From: Aquanectria penicillioides
Taxonomy: Eukaryota > Ascomycota > Sordariomycetes > Hypocreales > Nectriaceae
DNA: 64,000 nucleotides
Direction of reading: 5' to 3'
NCBI GenBank assembly: GCA_003415625.1
Contig: PYIU01000006.1
Span: 1,736,001-1,800,000, forward strand
Under the pieces are notes generated by a model. The model did no database searches and was not told the DNA's origin. It was given only the letters and a program-made list of their open reading frames with translations. Positions 20,992-34,300 of this stretch are shown here, one piece after another. The position numbers and the translations under genes are program-made. Every line of letters starts with the position of its first letter. The first letter of the stretch is position 1.

Positions 20992-23948
20992 ATGGACCAC
21001 ATGGGCTTCCAACTGCCGGGCATGCCGCCGCCCCTCCTCAATCAGCCTCCCCAGATTTTCGGTAGCTACGATGGAATTCCGCAACTGGGTCACGATATTA
21101 CTTCCCAGATGTTTTCAGACTCTGCTATATTGCTTGACGACCCAAGCGACCCCAAGAGGAGGAGGATTGCCAGAGTGAGATGCTCTTTTTTTTTTTTTTT
21201 TTGCTAATTTTTTTAAGCTGCTGGGGCAGCTGACTGACTTGTTGCGTCCATCACAGGCATGCGATATGTGTCGGAAGAAGAAGATCAAGTGCGACGGGAA
21301 ATTGCCCTCGTGCAGCCACTGTCTAAACTACAAGACCGAATGTGTTTTTACCCAAGTCGAAAAGAAGCGCAGTCCTCCAAAAGGGTACGTCTGGCCCATT
21401 GCCGCACAACGGGTATCATGTTCCAATTGCTGACCAATTCACAGTGCCAAGTACATCGAGGGCTTGGAGAATCGCCTTGCGCGCATGGAGCACCTCCTAA
21501 GGCTATCAGGTACTGCTGCAGCATCCTACAAACCTTGCGGGTGCCGTTTTGAATTCCACGGCTGACACTTCCTAACAGGTCTCCTTGACGATGAGGATGG
21601 CGATGTTGACCTCGGAGCTCTCGAGAAGAAGCTCATGGAGAAGAACCGCCAGGAACGTCAAACTTCAATGGTTACTACATCATCACCGGCTTCTCCCTCG
21701 CACCCCGCTTCGGCTGCATCGGCTGCAGATGGAACAGAGTCCACCCCTCAGAGCTCATTGACCTCTCCTGCACCCATCGTTTCCAAAGAGGAGAAGCGCA
21801 AATCCATGACTCCCGCAGTGGAGGAAACCCAACCCCACACTCACAACGCAGAGGGAGGAGGAGAAGAAGAAGTTGCCGCCTTGTCGGAAATGATGTGCTC
21901 GTTAGTAACCAACAACTATGGCGAGACCAGATTCATTGGTAAGTCTAAGGTCTTCGGACTTTGATCATTCGTTCTCTCTAATCCTGCATAGGCTCCTCGT
22001 CCGGCTTTTCAATCTTCTCTCCCAAGGGAATCCAATGGGTCAACAGCAAAACTGGAGACCAGTCTTTTCAGCGCACTATTTCCGATGTTTCCGTTGATGA
22101 TCACAAGTGGACCAACTGGAAACTGGAGGTTTTTGGTGACCTTTTCCAGCGGCCCATCTTTCGCCCTTTGCCTCCCAAAGCCGAGGCTTTGTCCCTACTC
22201 CAGGATTACTTCGAGAACTTCAACTGCATTTTGCCCCTATTCCACCAGCCCACATTTATGCATCTAGTTGAGCGACAGTATTCATCCGATCCTTACCAAG
22301 GCTCCGGTTGGTGGGCTAGTCTCAACTGCGCCCTCGCCCTCGCCCACCGTTTACGAGTCATGAGCAACCTGGTGCCCCAGGACGAGGACGAGAAGGCCTG
22401 GGGACACCTCAAGAATGCTATGGGCGTGTTCCCCGAGTTGGTAATGCGAAACACAGATCTACTAAGCGTTCAGGCGCTCCTCGGCATGGCTCTCTTTATG
22501 CAAGGAACACCCAACCCTCAACCGAGTTTCCTGCTTATCTCTGCTGCCATGCGCCTCGCCCACAGCATCGGTCTCCACAAGCGCGGAACTGGCTTCAACT
22601 TGAATCCCATTGAAATTGAGCAACGAAAGAGAGTTTTCTGGATTGCCTACATGCTGGACAAGGATCTCTGTCTCCGTTCCGGTCGGCCCCCGGCTCAAGA
22701 CGATGATGATATGAACGTCGAGCTCCCAGACGCCGACCCCGCCGACAATATTGGCAACATCCCATTGTCAGATGGAAAGGGCAAGATGAACCTGTTCCGA
22801 GTCATGTGCGAAGTGTCGACTATCGAGAGTGAGGTATACAAACGACTTTACTCGGTGGAGGCCTCGAAGCAATCAGATGGCGATCTGCTCAATAGCATCA
22901 GCGAGCTGGATCAAAAGTTGGAAGACTGGAAAGACCGTATTCCCATCGACTTCCGACCCGAGCACGAGATCAGGGCATCGCACACACCATTGATTCTCCA
23001 CGTTGTCATGGTTCACTTCACCTACTACAACTGTCTGACGACCATCCATCGTATGGCTATTCATCATGGATACTGGACTAGCCGTCTCTCGAATTACGCT
23101 ATCCAAGGCTTGAACTCTAAGCCCCTGAACCCCCGAGTATTCTCCTCGTCGACTATTTGCACGAATGCGGCGCGAGCATCAGTATCATTACTCAAATATG
23201 TGCCGCAGGGTGACTTTGCTTGTGTTTGGTGAGTCAATATATATCAGGCTATAAATCTGCGATACTAATTGTTTTGTCCAGGATGATCTTGTATTTCCCC
23301 GTTTCAGCCCTTGTCACGCTCTTTGGCAACATCTTGCAGAACCCTCTCGACCCGCGAGCGAAGGCCGATACTCGGATGATGAACACTGTCGTTACATTCC
23401 TTTCTATGCTTGGACAGGAGGCCGAACAGGGCGGTGTTCACAGAATGTTAGGAATTTGTTCCGAGTTTGAGCGGATCGCAAAGGCCGTTATCGAGAAAAC
23501 GGAGAAGGAACAGTCTTCGCGACGCAAGCGCAAGACACAGGATGCCTCAAGCAAGCCACCATCACACACTCCTCGACCCTCGACGGCCACAGCTGCGACC
23601 CCGCCCAGTGTAACCTCCGACAAGAACGGCCAGCTCTCGCCACCCCAGAACCAGGATCACCGATCATCGTTTAGCATCCACTCCACTATGAGCGACGGCT
23701 CTCCGCCACTCCCCAGCGGAGGCTGGCAGCACGACTATGGCACCCCCCAAGATAACGAATTTGACTCTTTCAACATGGGCAACGGCGTGCAATCGCCGCC
23801 TATCCCCGGAGGGATGTTCCAGCAACCCTTGCTCCCACAGGACCTCTTTTCCCTACCCATGAACTTGGACTTTACCTTTGCCGAGATGAGCGGCGGCGCA
23901 TACCCAACGGTCGAGAACGGCAACTTCAACAACCCTTCAATGCGATAA
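20992..23948 (+). CDS. Zn2Cys6 transcription factor with Fungal_trans domain
   Basis: A nuclear DNA-binding regulator; its target pathway is not identified. Six exons: 20992-21174, 21257-21384, 21445-21509, 21579-21938, 21992-23228 and 23282-23948, giving 879 residues. All five introns are GT-AG. The zinc cluster begins one residue after intron 1: C63-x2-C66-x6-C73-x6-C80-x2-C83-x6-C90, exact canonical spacing. A linker and short coiled coil follow ([19 protein letters not shown]), then a Ser/Pro-rich acidic stretch. The middle-homology (Fungal_trans) domain runs from about residue 295 to 590, with [35 protein letters not shown] and the ERQKR-type [19 protein letters not shown] block. The C-terminus is Gln/Pro/Ser-rich and probably activating. 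Intron 1 carries a 16-base T run. The start is preceded by a 10-bp minisatellite. It is not XlnR or AmyR, whose zinc clusters differ. Confidence 0.93.
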
Positions 23949-25688
23949 TCTGCGGATGCGAGGCAGTGAAGCCTTGGCTGCAGATGTGTGTGGTCAGGTG
24001 GCTGTTTGACAGTGTGCGTGGGTGAGTTTGTGTGTGTGTGCCTCATGCTTGAAGGAGAGGGTAATATTTGAGGCGGATAATGCGGAAAATCAAGGATACC
24101 ATTAAAAAGTGACTTGGATGAGAGAGCGTAATGAGACATGCGACATGATGGAATCATTGGGTGTCGGAGGAGTATTCTGGAATCTTTTGGGGATATATTT
24201 TCTTTTCCGCTTCTATTTTTTTTTGGTCTCCCGTCTTTTTTCTTTTTTTTTTTCTGTGTTTGTCTTGCTTTCCTTCTTCGTTTTTGTTTTGTACCCTCTT
24301 CTCCCCATTCTCTCATTCAGCCTTGATTTCTCTTTAAGCGTTGATTGCGAAACGGGACGGACAGGGAGACTTTTTTTTTTAGTCTTTGTGGTATCTAAAC
24401 AAAACGACACAGTTGATATGTGATGCACAACGATTCCCTCTCCCCTCACCCCCTCCTCCTGTTTCTGGTCTCTTCGACTCCAGCCCTGTACAGTGATACG
24501 CGCATCGTTTCCTCTTCAGCCAACCTCTGAATCGCGGGTGGGCGGCCCCATTGGGGCTCTTGTTTCAGGCATGACGTCGCCCCTTTCATATCCGAAAGCT
24601 GTCTCGCCAGCAGCAAAGGAACGACAGGGACTCAAGCCCACGGACGACTGAAACGTCGTTGGAACCTACCGTCGCGGCTCGCCCAACCAGGAGCTGCTTC
24701 GCACGACGGCACATCGCGGAACGTTTTTTTTTTTCACCGCACGCAAAGAGGAAACGGGTGATCCAAGACTCGCTGAAACCAGGTGTCGAATTTGCGACCC
24801 TACTGGCATCTAATCCAAGAAGAAACGACACAAAGGCCTACTGCGCTGTTCCCCAGCCGCTCTCCCATCCACCATCGCTTGTGTTTCCCTATCGCCGCCC
24901 CAGAGAGCCATCACCATAGCTATCGCCATCGCCATCGTCGTCGCCGTCGCCGTCCATCGACGATGTTCATGCAAAAACAAGCAAAAAGCCCAGGTGCCCA
25001 CCATCGTCACAAGGGGCTTGACCCACGCCGACCCTTCCCTCCCATCAACCATTCCAGAATGAAGCAGGACCGGGAAAAAAAAGGACAAGAATAAAAAGTG
25101 GCAGTCAAGGAGAAAAAAGGAAGACACAAAAACAAAGAGGGAAGACCGTGTCTCGTGAACCTTCCCCTCCGCCTATCCGGAATTGCCCACTCCTTTCCAC
25201 CTTCGCCATCTCCCTCCTCCCCGTTGAGGTCAAAATGAATACCATCCGTCCCCTTCCTTTGCCCAAACGCCGTGCTGGTGGACGAAAGTCGTTTTTCCGT
25301 CCGTGCAAAATGCCAAAAGTAAAATAGAAAACCGTTAAAAAAAATCGACGAATAACAACAAGATTGGCAGCTGGATTTTTTGGAATGTGACAGAGGCGGC
25401 CGTCTTTTTTGCGTCCATCCTTTGGAGGAGGCGCCTCGTGTGTATCGTGGTATACCCTGTACAATTTATTGGAAAAGCAGAAGACAAGAAAACCAGTCGA
25501 GTCGAAGCGCATCGAGGCTTGACTGGCAGAGATTTTTTTTTTTCGCCTGTGTGAGTAATGGTAAATCCATTGAGCCTGGAAATACTTTCATATGAAGCCG
25601 ATTAGTTGGCTCAGATGGGTTTGCCGATGAGAGTGGAGGGTGTTTGTTGTAGAGAGAGAGGAACTCTTTGAGGAACCATTGGAAAATT
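23949..25688. other. Intergenic region between convergent TF and MED19 genes
   Basis: Pyrimidine-rich and T-run-rich sequence after the transcription factor, a short CGCCAT/CGTCGC hexamer repeat near 24920-24955, and no recognisable coding region. If the distal MED19 splice donor is used, MED19 coding extends into this gap as far as 25466. Confidence 0.6.
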
Positions 25689-26895
25689 TCAAGCACCAAC
25701 CATGCCAGGTCCATAGCTTTGTTGGCGCATAGCGCTGGGTACGGCGACGCGTTTCCGGGGTTCTAAATCAAGCGTCAGTGGAAGAAATTTTCAAACGCAG
25801 GGTTGAGAGGCGTGGGCTTACCTTCTTACGGCGTTTCTGGCCGCCCTCTCCCTCTCCCGTAGAGTATCCTGCCTCCATGGCCGATTCATCGTCAGGGAAA
25901 CCTTCACCGTAACCTTCGTAGCTGCTGTCGCCGTAGGTTCGCTTCTTGATATTTCGTTGTGGTCGGTTGAGATTCTGGTTTGCAACTCCTGGAACCTTTA
26001 GCCTGTTCGTCGCACCAGGAGCTCCGGCCAAGGGCGTGCCTGGGGCGGTGGCCCTGCCTGTATGCTTCGAGTCTCCATTCGATGGCGCAATATCTCCAAG
26101 CACCGAAGTATCCCAAACATTCTTCGGTATAGGGCCTTTGGCCATTGTGAGCGCCCGGCCGAGGCTACCGAGTGTGATTTCCGAAAGGCCGTCGGTGACC
26201 TCTCGACCTTTGACTTCGTGAACGTTCCATTCTAAATCGGGCATCTGCAGCATTTGCATAAACTCTGATGGCGCGTTCTCCTTTTTCTGCACGTCAAAAT
26301 GGCCGGTGACACCTAATCGCTTGATGTGGCCCTTGTACGTCTGTCGCAGAGCATTTTTCTCTCCGTTGGGTTTCTCTCGAGCCACCGAGGCAGCCAGGGA
26401 GGTGAGCTTGAATTTCTCGTACAAATCTTCCGATGTCCGAGGTAAGGATTCGGGGTGTGCTAAAGATAATCGATGTTAACAAACACATTCTGCTGCGGGA
26501 ATCGCGAGACCCCGCGACTTGTCACCAAGTCAAGATGGCAGCGCCAGGAGGAGCGGAAGGAGGACAGCGAAGGGAGTCTTACGAGTTTGGCAAAGCAGGT
26601 ATTTCTTCCCTACATCTAGATGCAGGTCCTCAATTCCCAACTTGCTTTCCTCGAGGTGAACCTTCTTCAGTGCGCGGTCGCCGCTGTCATCCACAGAGCG
26701 CTTCCGCTTATGCGGAGAGTCGTCGGCCATGACGATATCGGGTTGGGAGGCGCTTCCGTTGACGCTGTGGGCGGGAGTCGGCAAGGTGGTGGCCGTGGCC
26801 GTGGCCGTCATAGAGGTGGCCACGCTGGACACAGGCTCCGAGGTCCCGGAGAAGAATTGTGATGGACTCTGAGGCGTCTGAGGGTGGAACGACAT
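25689..26895 (-). CDS. MED19: Mediator complex subunit 19 (Med19/Rox3)
   Basis: A head-module subunit of Mediator, which links activators to RNA polymerase II in the nucleus. The N-terminus [15 protein letters not shown] and the blocks [56 protein letters not shown] and [17 protein letters not shown] are those of filamentous-fungal Med19. Exon 1 is 26895-26583. Intron 1 (26582-26460) removes 123 bases and restores [20 protein letters not shown]. Exon 2 runs from 26459 to a tandem donor. GTAAG occurs at 25829 and again at 25821, and the acceptor ends at 25763. The first donor gives a 338-residue protein ending [11 protein letters not shown] at 25689. The second gives a 415-residue protein with an unrelated tail ending at 25466. 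Retaining the intron ends the protein at 25768. I prefer the first for its compact, basic tail, with moderate certainty. Confidence 0.88.
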
Positions 26896-29342
26896 TGTGG
26901 ACGTCTCCGCGAGGGAGGGTTGTGGCGAGAGTCGCGCCGGTCGCCGACCGAGTGTCGCTGCGCTCCGCTCTCAGCTGAACGTCATGCACCGAAATGGGTT
27001 TTTCTCGGTTCAGGGTCGGCGCGGCGGACGGCGGCAAGTCGAAAAATAGGAGTCGGGACGTAGGAAGCCGGTAGGATCGGGAGCGAAAAGGCGAATGTCG
27101 CTGGCGAGCGTGCGTCGACGTCGAGGGAGGCGATCGTAGGTTCGTTGTTGGTAGGTTGTTTGGGGGTGAGTGAGGTGGTGAAGGTGTGGAGTGTGGAATG
27201 AGGGAGAGATGTTTGGGCCTGAAAGACGAGGCAATTTCAGAAGGGGCCCCGGCAAACGCAGGTGGATGGGCGGGCGGCCAGCGGGCAACGAGCAGCGAGC
27301 GGCGAGCGGCGAGCGGGCAAGGAAAGTGGAAAAGTGGGAGCGAAAGGAAGGCACCTCCCACCACCCGCACACGCCCACCCACACACAATCCACACCACCC
27401 GCTCAACTGGGGCCACCAGGCCACCCATGGGACTTCGCTGAATGCCTGCCTGCCTGATTCCCCTTCGAACAGAGCCTCCACCTGAGTGGCTCGAACCAGT
27501 AACAAAGGCACAAAGGGAAGTCCCAGCCACGTGAGCCACACCAGTCGCCCAAAATGAGAGGCAAACCAGGAGCCAGAGCGCCAGAAGACCTGCTAGGGGA
27601 AGGGGCCACCGGGAGCCACAGGGAGCCACAGGGACGGGGTACACAGGCACAGATTACGGTGCTCCTTCCACAACACTTGGCTTTCCGCTGTCGCTGCAGC
27701 CAAACCCCCGCGGAATCCCCGAACCCTTGCTTCTCCCGGATCCGCGTAGAAAAAAAAGAGCGAATACGTACCTTAACTCTAAGGCAACCTGTTCCTCTGC
27801 TCCACCTTTACCAGCCACACACAGAAAAGAAAAAAAAAGTCCCATCCTCAAGGTCACATGACCGAAATTTCTGCGATAAGATCAACTTCGTGCTTCTACG
27901 GTCCAACTTTTTCTCTTTTCTTCTTTCTCATCTAAAAAAAACCCTCAGACCAACTCCCATATCCTACGTTAGCGTGCCGACTTTGCTCGAATCCATTCGC
28001 TGCTGACAAACAAACGGAGTGATGAGGTCGAGAAAAAACAACCTTGCCTAAAACCATCATCACGAGGGCCCCTCGTGCGGCTACCATGATGCGGTGATGA
28101 CCTGATGCAAGTAACATATCCTCGCCTCATGCCTTTGTCATATGCATGAACCGTGGCCCAGAATGTAATTCCTGCCCTTCCCTACCTAACCAACGGGATG
28201 TATTCTCGCATTGTCTCTGGCTGATGACAAAGGGCCCCATTGTAATGGTAAGTCGATCAAAGAGTGCCAACCTGTGCGTGTATGGTTCCAATTCACATGA
28301 TGACACCTTACATCTGGTAAACCTATCAGCCATGCTCGTCGTTTTCAGCGCAATCATTCTTTATGTTGATAACCACGTGGCTGCGGGAGGAGAAAGGCAT
28401 TATCTGACTGTAGTTGAACCACACTCTAAAGGGAACTCATGTCTGTCATCCATATTTCGGTACCGAGGCTGATGAGATGGACATGTCAGGTTCTCAATAA
28501 ATAATGTAAATCATATTACAGTCTTTCAAACTGCAGAGCATCCTTGCTCGCCCGATGGACACCTTGCCCATAACCACAGAAATACTCGCTCCTAGAGCCC
28601 AGCAACTGCTTTACCCCCACTTCGTACCTCTCTCTATACGGCGATTTTGTTTCGGAAGTATGAAGTCACTGCACAAGCATTTGTGGACTGTTGTTTCTCA
28701 AGAGACAAAGCTCAAGGTTCTTAGCGACTATGTAAAGCGCATCTACCGCGTCAAGCGGATGTCCAGAGAGGACATTGACCGACTAGGCCACCTCAATCTA
28801 AAGTAAAAAAATGTATCTACAACCAAAACATGCCAGAGAGGAAACCAGATCCAGTCCGTTCCTAGGAAAAGAAAAAATAAACCAATCATGAGCGCCAATG
28901 TCCTATTCCTGATTTTCCGCCCGGATCCCAGCTTAAAGATCATCATCATTGTCAAGGCCAGCCCAGAACCGCAAACAAATGAAACAAGTCATCGCATCAT
29001 ACCCAAGCCTCCTGGGCTCACAATACCAGGCTACCAAACCGATCGCCAATGCCCGCTAATCCACCGTTGCATTGCGCCGAGATGTTGCTTTGATCAAAAC
29101 CGTTCAAGGGAAAAGTCGAAAGGAATGGAGACATAGAGTTGAAGAGATTTGCTGCAGTTCTAGCAAATAGAGCCCATGCACAGAGTAGGCATGATGTGTA
29201 GACTTGCTCCATCGAGACCAAATCAGCAGAGAGAAGGGCGCCTTCAAAGGTTGCTGGACCAACCAGGGCTAACAGCAATCGTCAACGCTCCATCCACTCT
29301 GACGATGCGAGTCCCCATATTAGAGATTGCGGCATGGCACGA
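26896..29342. other. Gene-free region between MED19 start and homeobox gene end
   Basis: The left part (about 26896-27700) is GC-rich and is the probable MED19 promoter, with short repeats GCGAGCG (27290-27320) and GGGAGCCACA (27609-27633). The rest is less GC-rich. One 83-codon ORF (28555-28806, +) is Lys/Arg-rich near its end but matches nothing I recognise. No gene is called. Confidence 0.55.
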
Positions 29343-31301
29343 TTAAAAGAGAGGTCGAGTCGCTCCCGAGGGGAGAGTAAGGCTTCGCTTGCGCTTGTGG
29401 CCGCCCATGCCGAGGCCTGGTCCTTCATTACGTCCCTGGTCATGTTGTCTCATGCTGCTCTGGAAGGCCTGGGAGAAATCGCTGGGTGGAGCAATGGGCG
29501 CGCTCATTTGGGGTTCTTGCATGCTCGTCTTTGGGTCCGATGACCTGGGTACGGAGTATTCCATTGGCGCCGTGAGTGGCGCAGACGGGTAGCTGGTCGT
29601 GTACGAAGAAGCGCTGTATGGCGCCGACGTTGGGGTGGATCGAGGCTGGCTTGAAGGACTTTGAGTCTGAACATCTGAACCAGCAGTGCGATAGTGGTCA
29701 CGGGGGTCAACGTTCAGGGGCAGTGTTGCAGTCGATGCTCTCAGGCGAGATCGGCTATGAGGGGGAGGAATGGTCGAGTAACTCATGCCGGATGGAGGTG
29801 CAGAGTTATCTAATAGATGTGTTAGTCCAGGGCATTCCATCGAATTAAAGGTCCATGATCTTACTGGAGAAAGGCGCCGAATCGTACGAGCTCATGGGTC
29901 CAGGCTGATACATGGAAGGGTTTCGTTCGTCCAAGTTCGGGCTGGTTGTCGTTCCTCGGTAGCTTGAATAATCGATCGAGTCACCCTTCCAGGACATGCT
30001 AGAACGCAACGGCGACTGCGCAGACTCAGACCTCGCGCGCGACATGGAGTCCCGAAGCTGAGAGGGCTGAAGAGGATGAGGGCTCTGTCTGTTAGCATCC
30101 ATTGGGGGCTCTAGGCCGGCCTGGCCCCCAAAGGGGTTAGAAGTCCTTGGAGCACTGTTGATGGAGCTAGAGTAATGGCTCGCATAGGGGTATCGGTCAC
30201 CGCCTGCTGGTGAGATGGGCGACATCATGGCAGGGCTGTTCATACCCCCAGCCGGACCAAATCCGATTCCTCCGAACCCAGGGGTCAGGCCGGTAGGGGA
30301 TGCATGGTCATTAGGGGCTCTTCGTACATCCACGATCAAAGGCCTGATCATGTGCTGGGCGTAGGAATGGGGAGCACCAATCTCATTTGCTGGGGGGATG
30401 GTCGGTCCCAGTCCATGGACAGCGCCATACTGGGAATGGAGAGCCTGGACATTGTCAAAATCATCGGGGACGGCTCTCATCTTGATCATTCGATCGCGGT
30501 CGTCAGCATTGAGCCGCTTGATTTTTGCTCGTCTAGGAACGTCAGCAGTGAAAGGAAGTCGCTTCTAGGTTCCTTGACGTACCTGTTCTGGAACCAGACT
30601 TGGACTTGTCGGGGGCTCAAGCCAGGGATCTCTCTCGATAGACGTTCTCGATGAGCAGCGTCAGGGTGTGGCTGCTTTGCGAACTCGCTCATCAAGAAAC
30701 GAGTTTGCTGGTGTGTAAGTCTGATAATGGTCAGCACCGACATCGAAAGTATTGTATCAAGGCACTCCTACCTGAACCGCTTCATCTTTCGCCTAGCTGC
30801 CGTTCGTTCAGCCGCAGTCTGGGAAGACAAATCACCATCTCCATCCAACATATCATCGTCATCAAAATCATCCTCCTCGTCGCTCTTCATTGACGGCACT
30901 CTTTCGCCTTGACTGTTTTGGTTTGGAGAGGCCAGGGACGGGCCGGGACTCAGGCTGGTCCCGCTCGCTGGACGGGCAGTTGCTTCGGGTGTACTCTGAA
31001 GCCTATCCTGCACCAAACCAGCAATCTTCAGACCAGAGCTAGTCTCTTGAATCTCGGAAGGGTTGGAAACGGGGGATGGGTGTGTGTCTCGCGGCACAAC
31101 TACAGCGGGAAGCTTGTGATCCTGGGACGACCTTGACGCCTCCTTGACATGAATTCCCAATGCATTACTTCCAGTCTGGGTCGAAGGGTGTGCGGGCGGT
31201 GTGTCCTGTTGTTGGTAGACACTTCCACCGGTTGGGGGGTACTGATGCTGTCCTTGCCAGTCCGACTGCACCGACAACGCGGCATCGTAAGGGTTCGACA
31301 T
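29343..31301 (-). CDS. Homeodomain transcription factor (Htf1-like)
   Basis: A nuclear DNA-binding regulator of the fungal homeobox family. The homeodomain and flank resemble the conidiation regulator Htf1/HOX2 of Magnaporthe and Fusarium; that assignment is from memory. Exons: 31301-30772, 30720-30583, 30532-29865 and 29809-29343, giving 600 residues. The introns are 51, 50 and 55 bp, all GT-AG. Seen: an acidic stretch (DEEDDFDDDDMLDGDGD), then the homeodomain spanning exons 1-3, with RRKMKRFRLTHQQTRFLMSE and the recognition helix LSPRQVQVWFQNRRAKIKRL. The second intron cuts within the WFQNRR codons. The rest is a long Pro/Ser/Gly-rich tail ending in GGHKRKRSLTLPSGATRP. The ATG at 31301 (MSNPYDAALSVQ) is preferred. 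The same frame is open up to an ATG at 31490, which would add 63 basic, low-complexity residues, so the start is uncertain. Confidence 0.88.
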
Positions 31302-34300
31302 GCGTGGAGGACTCGGCGGCTTGCGAGACGGATCGTATTTGCTAAAAGGCCAGTGGCTGTGGTCCGTATCGCACTGCCTGGATACAAGCATTTGGACGGG
31401 ATGATGTCTTGGGCTGAGGAAGGGGACGGAAGGCCTCTCACGTTGAAGAGATTGCCGGATAGCTGCTGTGGCTGTCGGCTGAAACGGCACAGTGTAATTT
31501 CAAGGGGTACCAAACGTCAAGAACGCCAGTCACCGAGAAATGCTGCACAGGCTCTGGAAGGAGCGGGCTTGGATATATCTCTTCTCGGAGCTGTTGTCGG
31601 GATAAAGGCCAGTGTTCACCGGGATGATGGAGTATGCCTGTGCTGTGGCCACGGCCAAAAGTAGTTGGAAAAGTCGGAAGAATATCGAGATGGAGCCAGC
31701 ACTCGGGGTGGGAATCAAATGGGCCTGGGTCGACTGTAAAGAGAGTGGTGAATAGTTGCTGGTGGCTGCAAAGAAGAAGGTAGAGAGAGACGATGGTCGG
31801 AAAGCAAATAATCGCGGGTGCACCGAAAGGAAGGCTCAAAGCGAAAGTAACATCTCAGGAACCAGGAACCAGCTTGAGTTCAAGAGGGAGAAGAATCAAA
31901 AACTCCAATGACAACAACGAGGCGGCGATGGGATATATGGAACAAGTTCAAACGAGCAAAACGTTTCTAAGGTGGGGTCTGTGATCGACCTGCGTGCCTG
32001 GGATGCATCCGCAACTAGCAGGCCCATGCTAAGTGGTCTGAACACGGCCATCATCCTTCGAGGCCCCCCGGCCCTGTATACGGCAAAAGTATTATTAAAA
32101 CCAAGGAGTGTGACGGGGGCAGAAGCCTCGAGACGAGATCCTGACAGAGGTGCCAGGGGCATGCACAAGCAATGGAAACAATGGCGACCGAAGTGGGGGT
32201 GATGTGGTGTGGTACCTGGCGGAGCAGAGCGGGTGGTCCGGTGCACGTTTTGAAGCCTGTCGGTGCCGCACCTTCACGGACCACGGACCAGGGCCCATAT
32301 CATATCACCACCCCCCTCCTCGGCCTCCTCCTCAACCCCTTCCTGGACCCCTTCCCCTCCCGCCTGCTGAGCCACACGGGCCTGAGACTGGGCCACGGAC
32401 GAGCTTGGGAAAAAAAAACCGTGGCGGATCTCGAGCTGCTGCATCGTTGATCCCAGACGATCGAGGGCCTGCCAGACAATGCCCTGAGCCTGAGAATGGC
32501 GAGCCAGCTGAGAAGAGAGTCGCGGAATCTCCAGGTCGGGAAGCTTCCGGCCACTGACGAGCAGAGAGAGGGTCGTGCCAGGCCGGCCTCCTCCTGTTCC
32601 ATGCGTGGAGCACCACGTTGGTTGGGAGAAACGAGAGGGAAAAGAGAGAAGGGGGGGAGAAAAAGAGAGAGGCCAACAGACTGCTCGAATGGCGGAGGCA
32701 AAGCCGCCGGGTGTGCTCTTTCAGAATGCAAACAAGCAGCACGCCCTCTAGAGGAGCATGGCCGATGCAAGGTGATGACGGGTGGCGCACCAAAAGTCAA
32801 GATGTCTTTGCACCAACAAAGGCACACATGCGAGCAAGCGATGTCCATCAAGCTGATCACAACATGAGAGCACGGCCAAGCATACTAGGTTCGCCAACCC
32901 GCAACAGGCTGACCACATCTCGGCTGTGATATCTCAATTGGTCCTTCATTACATTAGTCCTGTGTCGACTCCACGGTTGAGCGCATGTTACGCATGACCG
33001 TTGTTGAGACCTGTGTGGCCATGAGCCAATGGGATGATGACGGGCCTTCCAAACCGCACGGCTACGAAGAGGGTGTGAAAACCGCCTTCCAAAGACTCTG
33101 TCATGTCACTAGGTCCGGAGGGGTGTGGACATATTTTCACGAGATGGGAGGCAGGGGCTGGAGAGGAGAAGCGGCTGTGTGTTGAGGGCGGGGGATTGCT
33201 GGAGATGAGATGGATTGCAGAGCGAGATGGCCTGCCAACGACCCAGCAAAAGGTAGCCATGATTCCCTGATAACCAACCCACCGGCGTACCATGAAGGGA
33301 CAGACTTGGGCCATGGAAGCATCGTATATGAGCTCTGCCTTCCCTGTGAGGTCTTATTAGAGCAAGAAGAGGCGGTGGTGTGGCGACTAGGGCGCAACCC
33401 GAGAAAGGGGACAGGGTCCACGACTTGAAGCATGCGAGTTGACGGACATACATCGTCCGCATGCTTCGTTTGGTGCATGACAGAGTTACAGAAGGCAGAA
33501 ACAAGACCTCGTCAATCGATGACCAGGTGGCAGCAAGAGTGGGTGATTGCAAGAGGCCCAGGCGCACAGCTAGCCGTAGCAGGTAGCATTTCCTGCACTC
33601 CCGCAATCCCGCAGTGTGTTTGGATCCTCAGAAACGTCTCGGCTCCCTGTCTCTGTTCTGACGACGACGGGGACTGTGACCGTGTTTTGTTTGTTTTCTT
33701 GATCTTCATACTGTGGATACGCAAGCTTCGAGAATCGAGACCGCCGCCAAGGGCTCCTTCATTGGTTTCCAAAGCAGAATTGAAGCAGGCGGCACTTGAG
33801 GGCCAAGATGGGAGATGTTATCCCCAAGCGGCCCGTATGTAGGGCCGATGTATGCGGGCGGTCAACGGTCCGCGGCGGCGTCGGTGTCGCATGCACATGT
33901 GGCTGAGGCCCGGCGGGGGAGTGAGAGACGAGTCAAGAGGTGGTGTGTCGCGAGCGGCCTAGGCTGTGTGCTTGTTGTTGGATGGCTCTTCCTGGAAGGA
34001 CCCGCAACATTGAGGGCTCACGGCCAGCCGGCCCAACACGTCGTGCTCTGTTGCTGCTCTAGGGACAACGACGGCAGCGCAAGCAAGATGAACATCGCAG
34101 GGAGGGAAATCTGGCAAATTGGGGGCTAGCCTTACCTCTGCGCCCGTCCGAGTGCAAGTCCCGGTCCCCATCCAAGCCACCATCGAGACACGGACGCCCA
34201 TGAAGCTCTCGACAGTTGCTTTGGGCGCAAAGAGGTTACGGCCAAGGAATGAAGGAGCGAGGAACCGTTGACTGATTGGCGGCGCCTCAAATCCAATATC

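Noticed and set aside
31149..31664. 171-codon plus-strand ORF opposite the homeobox gene
   Set aside because: It is the antisense shadow of homeobox coding and leader sequence.
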